A stretch of DNA of 64,000 nucleotides, taken from Sorangium sp051521495. GTDB taxonomy: Bacteria; Myxococcota_A; Polyangia; Polyangiales; Polyangiaceae. The stretch spans positions 7,688,001 to 7,752,000 of the forward strand of contig NZ_CP150355.1 in assembly GCF_051521495.1 (NCBI RefSeq), given 5' to 3'. Both the position numbers and the translations under genes were made by a program. Positions 33,865 through 41,139 of this stretch are shown here, piece after piece. The notes beneath the pieces are model-generated. The model saw only the letters and a program-made list of their open reading frames with translations, was not told the origin of the DNA and did not search any database. Position 1 is the first letter of the stretch. Each line of letters begins with the position of its first letter.

Positions 33865-34902
33865 CTACCACGAGAGCGAGAGCCCCACGCCCGGGGCGGT
33901 CCCCACGATGCCCACGCGAACCTTCGCCTGTGGCGCGAGCAGGACCCCCGCGGCCACGGCGCCGCCAGCCGAAAGACCAGCGCCGACGAAGGCGCCCACG
34001 GACAGGCCTGTGAACGTCTTCGTGCGCCTGTCGGCGTCGGCATACGCGTCGCAGGCGGGGAGCCCCGGCCGGCAATGGAAGACCTCCCGCCGCGCCCAGA
34101 AGAAAGCGGCGTCCCGTTCCCCGGCGGCGTCGTTGGCCTCCAAGACCGAAAGGGCCCCGACGGTGGCGAGGGCGGCCGACATGGTCGCGAGCGCGCCCAC
34201 GGTCCACCACCGGAGCGCGGGGCTGTGCGTGGAAGGAGGCGCCGCGACGGGCCGCGAAGCCACCTCGCGCACCAGGGGATGCGCGGGAGCCTCGGCTCGG
34301 GCGCGCGGGAACGTCAGCCAGACGGTCCTCTCGCCGCCTGCGTCAACGGCCGCTGTGGTTTCAATCTGCGTCCCGGCGAGCTGTCCGATCACGCGGTGCT
34401 GGCCGGGAGCGACGTATACGGGGCGCGGGAGCGGGGACACGCCGACCTGCCGCCCGTCCACGAGCACGGCGGCGCCGGGCTCGCTCGCGCGCACGTCGAG
34501 CGCGCCGACGTGCCGCCGCGCTTCCGCGAAGTTGGCCCGCGCCAGCTCGTAGCTCTCCTTGAAGCCCGGCGGCACCCAGATCTTCGGGGCGTCGGGGGTG
34601 CCGACCATGTCGAAGTAGATCGAGAGGAACTCCGCCGCCCTCTCGTAGTCGTGCAGCCTGAACGACAGCATCCCCACGCGGAACGCGTCGGAGGCGCTCT
34701 TCGTGAGCCCCCACAACGTCAGGTGGATGTCGCGCGCGTCCGCGAGCCGACCTTCATCGAGGAGCCGCTTCGCCTCGTCGAGCATCTCCCGCTCCGGCCC
34801 GGTCGGCGGCGGCCTGCGCGGGAGCGGCGCTGCGACCGCCGATGCTGTGAAGGAGAGCACCACGAGGACCGCGGTGATCGGGGTGTGAAGCGAGCGTCGC
34901 AT
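33865..34902 (-). CDS. PEGA-like / TPR-containing secreted protein
   Basis: 345 residues. A signal peptide (about 1-25, ending ASAVAAP) is followed by a helical tetratricopeptide-like region (EREMLDEAKRLLDEGRLADARDIH and DAFRVGMLSFRLHDYERAAEFL). Next comes a PEGA-type beta module with the hallmark GAAVLVDGRQVGVSPLPRPVYVAPGQHRV (about 160-188), and one or two C-terminal membrane-spanning stretches separated by a Cys-bearing loop. PEGA/TPR proteins of this shape are very common in myxobacteria beside kinases; they bind the envelope, but their functions are undefined. A GGGAG site precedes the ATG at 34902. Confidence 0.82.
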   Translation of the reverse strand: MRRSLHTPITAVLVVLSFTASAVAAPLPRRPPPTGPEREMLDEAKRLLDEGRLADARDIHLTLWGLTKSASDAFRVGMLSFRLHDYERAAEFLSIYFDMVGTPDAPKIWVPPGFKESYELARANFAEARRHVGALDVRASEPGAAVLVDGRQVGVSPLPRPVYVAPGQHRVIGQLAGTQIETTAAVDAGGERTVWLTFPRARAEAPAHPLVREVASRPVAAPPSTHSPALRWWTVGALATMSAALATVGALSVLEANDAAGERDAAFFWARREVFHCRPGLPACDAYADADRRTKTFTGLSVGAFVGAGLSAGGAVAAGVLLAPQAKVRVGIVGTAPGVGLSLSW

Positions 34903-35869
34903 CGTCTGGTCTCCCGGGCATCCTCCGTGCGGCGAGGGCGCCCCGCGCAGCTTGCGCGGGCGTCGCGGGCGCGGTGCTCCTCGGGCTCAGGCGCGAGGGC
35001 CTGGCTCGCGAGCTCGGACAACGCGCTCTCTCGCTCTCCAGCGCTTCTCCTACCAGAGATCACCGCACGGTTGCGCTCGAAACGCTCGCCATGAGAAGAG
35101 AAGATGTCAGGGCGAACGATACGAGGAGACTACAACAGGGCGAGCAGCACGCATTGCGTCCATCGAACAAAATTTCTCACTCCTTGTGAGCGTTCGCTCT
35201 AAAAAAGTTCTCCACCTGGGTCAGCGGGCGCCCGAGATCGCCGTACGGTGCGTTCGAAACACTCGATGCAACGGCGGACATCAGCGCAAACGATAACCAT
35301 TGCATCGATCCAGAAAAAATTCTCAGTCTTCATGAGCTGACGCTCAAAAAACCTCAACTTGGGTGAGCTAAGGCTCAACCTGAGTCAGCTGAAGTCCCAA
35401 TTCCCCAACCTGGGCGAACTGACGCTGGTGAGCTGGCGGAGCGGCTGCTCAACCCGGGTGCGCCTGCAGCTGGGTGCGCCTGCGGCTGCTCAACCTGGGG
35501 CGCGAAAGCTCCCCAGATCCCGACCTGGTGAGCTGACGGGGGCAAGCGACGTGGAGATCCCTCAACCAAGCCGGCGGACGCCCCGCGCCGACGTTGGGGC
35601 CGCACCGCGATCGGGCGGACCGGTGCGCTGCCGCCGGATGGACGCGCCCCTCTCCGGCAACGCCGCCCGCCACGCCTCGGTGCCGTGGCGCCGGACGAAC
35701 GCCGGATCGCACAAGGTCGATCCGCACCGGATCGCTGCGCTGCAAGGTCGACCCAGGATGACCCCGCCGACACGCGGCCCCGTTGCCTGGAAGGGCGCGA
35801 AACAAGCCGTCGCGACCGCCGCCCTTCGACCCTCGCCCTCCGGAAGCGCCGCAGATATACCAGGGGGAC
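34903..35869. other. 967-bp intergenic region with duplicated and degenerate repeats
   Basis: No gene is supported here. Between about 35055 and 35380 there is an imperfect tandem duplication. AGATCACCGCACGG at 35057 reappears as AGATCGCCGTACGG at 35235, and the AT-richer CATCGAACAAAATTTCTCAC at 35161 reappears as CATCGATCCAGAAAAAATTC at 35303, the two offsets differing by about 36 bp through an indel. From about 35340 to 35540 a degenerate motif of the form CAACCTGGGTGAGCTG recurs at uneven distances of about 20-40 bp. Local AT content is high for this genome, so promoters may lie here. Confidence 0.55.
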
Positions 35870-36553
35870 ATGCGCCCCACCGTGCTCCTCTGGGACATCG
35901 ACGGCACCCTGCTCTCGACCGGCGGCGCAGGCCGGCGCGCCATGGAGCGCGCGTTCGCCCGGTATGCCGGCCGGTGCGACGCGTGCGCGGCGTTCTCGTT
36001 CGCGGGCATGACCGATCGGGCCATCATCCGGGCCGGGCTGAAGGCGATCGGGCGCGAGGTCGCCGAAGCCAGCATCGACGCGCTCCTCGCGATCTACGTC
36101 GAGATGCTCGCGGAGGAGATATCGCTCACCGGCGACACCCGGGTCCACCACGGCGTCCTCGAGGCGCTCGACGCCGCCGCAAGGCGAGCCAACTGCGCTG
36201 TCGGCCTCGGCACGGGGAACGTGCGCGCAGGAGCGCAGGCGAAGCTCACGCGGGTCGGCATCTACGAGAGGTTCGCGTTCGGAGGCTTCGGCTGCGATCA
36301 CGAGCACCGCGACGAGCTCCTGCGCATCGGCGCAGCGCGCGGGGCGGCGCTCCTCGAGGCGCCGGTCGAGACGTGCCGCGTCGTCGTCATCGGCGACACC
36401 CCGAAGGACATCGCTGCAGCCAAGGCGATCGGCGCCGAGTCGATCGCCGTGGCGACAGGCACCTACGCCCTCGCGGAGCTCGCCGCCTGCGCACCGACCC
36501 ACAGCTTCAGCGATCTCCGGGCGAAGGGCGCGCTCGAGGCGCTGCTCGGATAA
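35870..36553 (+). CDS. HAD-superfamily phosphatase (phosphoglycolate phosphatase-like)
   Basis: 227 residues with the full haloacid dehalogenase set: motif I DIDGTLLST with the nucleophile Asp (about residues 9-11), motif II TGN (GLGTGNVRAG), a Lys in the motif III region (AQAKLTRVG), and motif IV GDTPKDIAAAKAIG. The cap is the small helical C1 type between motifs I and II. Gph-like members dephosphorylate 2-phosphoglycolate, but many act on other sugar phosphates or pyrophosphate, so the substrate is open. The ATG at 35870 follows a GGGGG stretch; the longer frame is a shadow. It converges on holA. Confidence 0.92.
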   Translation: MRPTVLLWDIDGTLLSTGGAGRRAMERAFARYAGRCDACAAFSFAGMTDRAIIRAGLKAIGREVAEASIDALLAIYVEMLAEEISLTGDTRVHHGVLEALDAAARRANCAVGLGTGNVRAGAQAKLTRVGIYERFAFGGFGCDHEHRDELLRIGAARGAALLEAPVETCRVVVIGDTPKDIAAAKAIGAESIAVATGTYALAELAACAPTHSFSDLRAKGALEALLG

Positions 36554-36596
36554 CGCGCTCCGCTCACGCCGAGCACGCCCCCGGCGCGCCCCGCGC

Positions 36597-36645
36597 TCAG
36601 CGCGCGCACATCTCGGCGCGCCCCGCGCTCAGCGCGCGCACATCT
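36597..36645. repeat. 32-bp direct duplication at the 3' end of holA
   Basis: CAGCGCGCGCACATCTC occurs at 36598 and 36630, spaced 32 bp apart. The right-hand copy holds the last codons and the stop of holA; the left copy is a duplicated gene end beyond the stop. Confidence 0.75.
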
Positions 36646-37699
36646 CCATCAGCATCGTCTCCAGCACCGCCTGCGCCGGGCGGCGGCTGCTCTTCAGCGC
36701 GAGATCGGTCTCCGCGAGCACGCGCATCCAGCCGGCGAGCGCGCCCTTCGGGAGCTGGCGGACCGACTGCGCCACGTCGTTCGCCTTGAAGGGGGCCACG
36801 CCCGCGCGCTGGGCGGCCTCGGCCTGGCTCGCGCCCGCGGCGAGCGCCGACTCGAACTTCACCATCTGCCGCACCGACCACGAGACCGCCCCGAGCAGCC
36901 GCAGCCCGCCGTCGCGCGGATCGTAGGCGTCGGCGAGCGCCGCGAGCGCGCGGTCGAGGCGCCTCTTCCCGAGCGCGTCGATGAGCTCCCAGACGGTGCT
37001 CTGCCGGACGCGGATGACGACCTGGGCGATCGCGTCCTCGGTGATCGGCTGCTTCGGCCCGACGTACAGCGAGAGCCGCTCGATCGCGTCGACCACGTAC
37101 CCGAGCTCGGGCCCGGCGAGCTCGGCGAGCTGATCGGCCACGTCGGGCGCGATGGGGTTGCCCTTCTCGCGGGCGACGGTCGCGATGAAGCCGGGCAGGG
37201 CGCGGCGGTTCAGGGGCTCGCACGCGACCAGGAAATCGCCCTTCTTGGCGGCGGTGACGAGGCGGCGCTGGCCGTGGAGCTTCGTCGCGACGAGCACCAG
37301 GACCGCGCTCGGCGACGGCGCCTTGGCGTACTCCGCGAGCGCGTCGAGCGGGCTCAGCTGTTTCGACACGCCCCGTTTACCGCTCGCGCCGCCGCGCTCG
37401 TCGTCGCCCTCGCCGTCGTCGCCGTCGTCCTTCTTCTCCCAGCGATCGACGCCGCGGACCATCACGAAGCGGCGCGGGGCCATCATCGGGAGCATGCGGG
37501 CGGCGCCGAGGATCGACTCGACGGGCGCGTCGCCCGCGGTGAACTTGTCCTCGTTGAAGCCGGCGATGCCCCCCTTCGCCGCCGCTTCCCGGATCGCGCT
37601 CACCACGCGATCGACCATCCAGCGCTCCTCTCCCAGCACGAGGTAGACGGGGCGGAGGGCGCCGGTGGAGGCTTCCTTCAAGGCTTGGTCGGGCGTCAC
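36629..37699 (-). CDS. holA: DNA polymerase III subunit delta
   Basis: 356 residues. HolA opens the sliding clamp and is part of the clamp loader. The N-terminus (MTPDQALKEASTGALRPVYLVLGEERWMVDRVVSAI) matches the family's start with the degenerate P-loop region. The segments VMVRGVDRWEKKDD and LVATKLHGQRRLVTAAKKG, and the C-terminal domain with RVRQSTVWELIDALGKRR, are typical of delta subunits. An acidic Asp/Glu/Gly-rich insertion lies at about 90-108, in the domain I-II area, and is probably disordered. The start at 37699 fits. The stop is followed by a 32-bp copy of its own end. It is monocistronic here. Confidence 0.9.
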   Translation of the reverse strand: MTPDQALKEASTGALRPVYLVLGEERWMVDRVVSAIREAAAKGGIAGFNEDKFTAGDAPVESILGAARMLPMMAPRRFVMVRGVDRWEKKDDGDDGEGDDERGGASGKRGVSKQLSPLDALAEYAKAPSPSAVLVLVATKLHGQRRLVTAAKKGDFLVACEPLNRRALPGFIATVAREKGNPIAPDVADQLAELAGPELGYVVDAIERLSLYVGPKQPITEDAIAQVVIRVRQSTVWELIDALGKRRLDRALAALADAYDPRDGGLRLLGAVSWSVRQMVKFESALAAGASQAEAAQRAGVAPFKANDVAQSVRQLPKGALAGWMRVLAETDLALKSSRRPAQAVLETMLMEMCAR

Positions 37700-37785
37700 C
37701 GCTCCGGCATCGGGCGTTCAGGCGGGTGCGTCAAGGGCGCCGCGCTCGCCCCCGGCGCCGGCGAGCCCGCGCGCCCGACCCGCCA

Positions 37786-38370
37786 TCACGGCAACGAGAA
37801 CGGGACATCGACGCGCACGTTCGCCCCTGGCGGCGCGAGGGTGACCGGCGGGAGCGCGGCGACCAGGCAGGCCGTGACCTCGGGGCGCGACGCCTCGCGG
37901 TCCTCGATGATGCCGCGCGCGATCTGCCGGCCTTGCGCGTCGAACGTGAGGTTGAAGACGTACCTCACCCCGCGCGGCGCGGGATGCGCCGCGATCGCCG
38001 GCTTGTAGCAGCGCTCGATCAGGGCCGGCCGGTGCGCGTCGAGCGCCCGCGCGGCCTGCCGCGCGACCTCGTCGCGCGGCACGCTCGTCGCGGGCTGTTG
38101 CGCCAGCGCGCGCTGCTGCGCCAGCGCGCGCTCCTGCGCCAGCGCGGGCAGCGGCGCCGGCGCGCCCGCTCCAGGCGCCCGCGCTTCCAGCCCGGCGGAG
38201 GACGCCGCGGCGGAGGACGCCGCCTCGGCAGGCAGCGAGGGCGCTCCCCCGGCGGGGCGCGGGTCCGTGGGGACGCCGGCTGGGCCGTGGCGGAGGCCGA
38301 GGTAGACCGCGGCGGCGATCATGGCGCTGCCGAGGAGGATCGCGGTGGGGGTCGAGAGCTGCCTGCCCAT
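37786..38370 (-). CDS. AgmX/PglI C-terminal-domain protein, membrane anchored
   Basis: 194 residues. After an N-terminal anchor (AILLGSAMIAAAVYLGL, about 10-26) there is a Pro/Ala-rich linker. A short tandem repeat region (ALAQERALAQQRALAQQ, about 80-96, 18-bp DNA units at 38101-38153) follows. The globular end (about 110-194, IERCYKPAIAAHPAPRGVRYVFNLTFDAQGRQI and CLVAALPPVTLAPPG) matches the AgmX/PglI C-terminal domain of myxobacteria, which is named after proteins of adventurous gliding motility. Many such proteins have no known role. The start at 38370 (MGRQLSTPTAI) gives the anchor. It is divergent from the anion transporter gene. Confidence 0.75.
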   Translation of the reverse strand: MGRQLSTPTAILLGSAMIAAAVYLGLRHGPAGVPTDPRPAGGAPSLPAEAASSAAASSAGLEARAPGAGAPAPLPALAQERALAQQRALAQQPATSVPRDEVARQAARALDAHRPALIERCYKPAIAAHPAPRGVRYVFNLTFDAQGRQIARGIIEDREASRPEVTACLVAALPPVTLAPPGANVRVDVPFSLP

Positions 38371-38424
38371 GCGTTGGCGTTCCGAGTTTGACAGGATCCC
38401 CCACGACCGCTCTAGATCCGCGCC

Positions 38425-39678
38425 GTGTTGTCCGTCCTGCTCGTATTCGCCGCAACATACATCCTCATCGCGGCGCGGCGCCTGTCGATCCTGCCCATCG
38501 GACGCCCGGCCGGCGCGCTCGCGGGCGCGTGCGCCATGGTCCTCTTGAGCGCGATCCACGCCGGCGCGGGCCTGACCCCGCACGAGGCGTTCGCCGCGAT
38601 CGAGCCGAACACCATCGGCCTCCTGCTCGGCATGATGCTGCTCTCGGCGTCGCTCGACGCGGCCGGGGTGTTCGAGCGCGCCGCCGCGTGGGTGGCGCAG
38701 CGGGACCTGTCGCCGGTCCGCCTGCTCTACCTCGTCACGGTGGGCGCCGGGCTCGCCTCCGCGGTGCTGCTGAACGACTCGGTCTGCGTGATGCTGGCGC
38801 CGCTCGTCGACCGGACCGCCCGGCGCGCCGGGCTCGAGCGGGCGCCGTACCTGCTCGCGCTCGCGATGGGCGCCAACGCCGGCAGCGGGCTCACGCTCGC
38901 CGGCAACCCGCAGAACATGCTCGTGGGCCACCTCTCCGGCATCTCGTACCGCGCGTACCTGCTGGAGGCGGGCCCCGCCGCGCTGCTCGGGCTCGCCGCC
39001 ACGGCCGTGACGCTGCACCTGCTGCTCCGGCGCCGCATCGCCGTGCGGACGCCCGCGCCCGAAGAACCCGCCCCCGAGCCCGCGCCGTCTGGACATGCCC
39101 GGCCGAGCGCGCTGGCGCCGCTCGTGAGCATCGTGGTCGTGTCGGCGCTGTTCGTGCTCGGCGCGAACCTGGCGTGGACGGCGATCGGCGGCGCGACAGC
39201 GGTCATCCTGCTTCACCGGCGCGACGCGAACGCCCTGTTCGACCGGGTGTCGTGGACCGTGCTCGTCTTCTTCGGCGCCCTCTTCATCGTCGTGGCGGGC
39301 CTCCAGAAGACCGGCATGCCCGAGCAGGCGCTGCGCGCGGCCAGCCCCTTCCTCCCCTCGGGACCGACGCTGGGCCTGGTCGGGCTCAGCATCGCGATGC
39401 TGGTCGGGTGCCAGATCGTCTCGAACGTCCCTTTCATCCTCCTCGCGGACTCGTACATCCGGAGCCAGCCCGATCCGCATGTCGCCTGGATCACGACGGC
39501 CCTTGTATCGACCCTCGCGGGCAACCTCACGCTGCTCGGCTCGGTGGCCAACATCATCGTCGTGGAGACGGTGGGCGCCGAGCGCGAGATCGGCTTCCGC
39601 GCTTACGCCAAGGTGGGTGTTCCGGTGACACTCGCCTCGACCGCCGCGGCGCTCGCCTGGCTCCTCGTCGTGCGCTGA
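38425..39678 (+). CDS. SLC13/ArsB-type anion transporter
   Basis: 417 residues with 10-12 hydrophobic helices. The signature segments of the ion-transporter superfamily are AMGANAGSGLTLAGNPQNMLV (about 148-168), the SNVPFILLADSYI stretch, and GNLTLLGSVANIIVVE near the C-terminus; these form the two symmetry-related transport motifs. Relatives include ArsB (arsenite), NhaD (Na+/H+) and YbiR-like carriers. The substrate is unknown, and no arsR or arsC is near, so arsenite is only one option. The start is a GTG at 38425 immediately before the first helix. It is a single gene. Confidence 0.9.
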   Translation: MLSVLLVFAATYILIAARRLSILPIGRPAGALAGACAMVLLSAIHAGAGLTPHEAFAAIEPNTIGLLLGMMLLSASLDAAGVFERAAAWVAQRDLSPVRLLYLVTVGAGLASAVLLNDSVCVMLAPLVDRTARRAGLERAPYLLALAMGANAGSGLTLAGNPQNMLVGHLSGISYRAYLLEAGPAALLGLAATAVTLHLLLRRRIAVRTPAPEEPAPEPAPSGHARPSALAPLVSIVVVSALFVLGANLAWTAIGGATAVILLHRRDANALFDRVSWTVLVFFGALFIVVAGLQKTGMPEQALRAASPFLPSGPTLGLVGLSIAMLVGCQIVSNVPFILLADSYIRSQPDPHVAWITTALVSTLAGNLTLLGSVANIIVVETVGAEREIGFRAYAKVGVPVTLASTAAALAWLLVVR

Positions 39679-39715
39679 GCCGCGCCGCCGTCCCGCCGAG
39701 CAAGCGCCGTGTCGA

Positions 39716-39913
39716 TCACAGCGGCGCCTCCTCGCGCAGGCGCAGGCGGCGATGCCGCAGCACAGTGCGCGCGAAATGACGCCGCGCCGGCGGCTTGCGC
39801 CGCACGTCGAGCCACGCGTGGATCACCGTGATCCCCACGGCAGCGCAGAACACAGGCCCCATGGCGAGCATCACCAGGAACCGCAAGGCTTGCCGGATCG
39901 TGCGCTTGTTCAT
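39716..39913 (-). CDS. Small single-pass membrane protein (hypothetical)
   Basis: 65 residues: a short basic head (MNKRTIRQALRF), one hydrophobic stretch (LVMLAMGPVFCAAVGITVIHAWL, about 13-35), then a strongly basic tail (RRKPPARRHFARTVLRHRRLRLREE). It would be an inner-membrane protein with a positive tail. There is no homologue I recognise. The start at 39913 is chosen because the upstream extension is low-complexity shadow; the ribosome-binding site is weak. It converges with the anion transporter gene at 38 bp. Confidence 0.4.
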   Translation of the reverse strand: MNKRTIRQALRFLVMLAMGPVFCAAVGITVIHAWLDVRRKPPARRHFARTVLRHRRLRLREEAPL

Positions 39914-40191
39914 GTGGCCCAGCATACACCACCTCAACCGAGCACAGCAGCGAGTTGAGCCAAAAACTCCAACCACAATGTAAATACTCTTGTTCAAATT
40001 CTAATGCGGAAAAATCTTGTATCGCTGGATCGTAGTCGTTTACAGCTGGGGTGACCGACCTCGACCATCGATCGACCCTGCCGCGCGGCGAGCGGTCCGC
40101 GCGGAAGGGAGACCCCGGAGGCGCGCTTGCGCGGCCGATCTCCTTCGCAGCGGCGAGCGAACCCCGGTCTACCATCTCTGGAGAAGCCTGA

Positions 40192-40953
40192 ATGGCGCAC
40201 GAACTATCCAAACGAGTCGCCCTTGTCACCGGCGCTTCCCGCGGCCTCGGGGCGGCCATCGCCCGCAAGCTCGCGGGCTCGGGGGCGCGGGTCGCGGTCA
40301 ACTACTTCGGCAGCCGCGACGAGGCGACGCGCGTGGTCGAGGACATCCGCAAGGGCGGCGGCGAGGCCGAGGCGTTCCGGGCCGACGTGCGCGACGAGCA
40401 GGAGGTCGCCCGCCTCGTGGGCGAGGTGCAGGCGCGCCTCGGCCCCATCGAGGTGCTCGTGATCAACGCGACGGGCCCGCAGCCGTTCGTCAAGCTGGAG
40501 GACCTGACCTGGAAACACTGCCTCGACCAGCTCGAGTTCTTCGTGAAGAGCCCGGTCCTCCTCGCGAAGGCGGTGGTTCCCGGGATGAAGGAGCGCCGGG
40601 CGGGCCGGATCATCAACATCGGCTCCGAGGTCTTCGAGCAGGGCGTCCCCGAGTTCTCCAGCTACGTCTCGGCGAAGGGGGCGCAGCTCGGCCTCACGCG
40701 CTCCTGGGCGATGGAGCTCGGCCCGCACGGGATCACCGTCAACCAGGTGTCCCCCGGCTGGGTCGTCGTGGAGCGCCACATCCAGGAGGGCGCGAGCGCC
40801 GCGGCCATCGAGGCCTACCGGGCGAGCAACCCGCTCCGTCGCATGGGCACGCCGGAGGACATCGCCGAGGCCGTCGCCTTCCTCGCGTCCGACGCCGCCG
40901 AGTTCATCACGGGCCAGAAGCTGTCCGTGAACGGCGGCCGGACCCTGGCCTGA
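40192..40953 (+). CDS. Short-chain dehydrogenase/reductase (FabG-like)
   Basis: 253-residue classical SDR. The NAD(P) fold has GASRGLG (14-20), and the NATG segment is at 92-95. The catalytic Ser145 (NIGSE), Tyr158 and Lys162 (SYVSAK) are all present. The C-terminus ends in ITGQKLSVNGGRTLA, as in 3-oxoacyl-ACP reductase relatives. The likely activity is reduction of a keto group on a lipid or metabolite with NADPH; assignment to FabG proper is not possible because no fab genes are adjacent. GGAGAAG just before the ATG supports the start. It is a single gene. Confidence 0.92.
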   Translation: MAHELSKRVALVTGASRGLGAAIARKLAGSGARVAVNYFGSRDEATRVVEDIRKGGGEAEAFRADVRDEQEVARLVGEVQARLGPIEVLVINATGPQPFVKLEDLTWKHCLDQLEFFVKSPVLLAKAVVPGMKERRAGRIINIGSEVFEQGVPEFSSYVSAKGAQLGLTRSWAMELGPHGITVNQVSPGWVVVERHIQEGASAAAIEAYRASNPLRRMGTPEDIAEAVAFLASDAAEFITGQKLSVNGGRTLA

Positions 40954-41055
40954 GTTGCGCCTCGAGACCGAGACGAGGCTCCCGCCGATCTGCCGGCGGT
41001 GTCGCCCGTCGTGAGTTGGCCCGCGAGCTCGTCGCATCGCCCACGCCGGTCGCGC

Positions 41056-41105
41056 AAGGATGCCAGTCCAGGACGACCCAAAGGATGCCAGTTCACGACG
41101 ACCAA
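41056..41105. repeat. Two copies of a 25-bp repeat upstream of the kinase 3' end
   Basis: AAGGATGCCAGTCCAGGACG at 41056 and AAGGATGCCAGTTCACGACG at 41081, a 25-bp period, in the spacer between the SDR and histidine kinase genes (convergent). No function can be assigned. Confidence 0.6.
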
Positions 41106-41139
41106 GAAGGACGCGGTCTGACTCGACCCGGGCGGCGCT

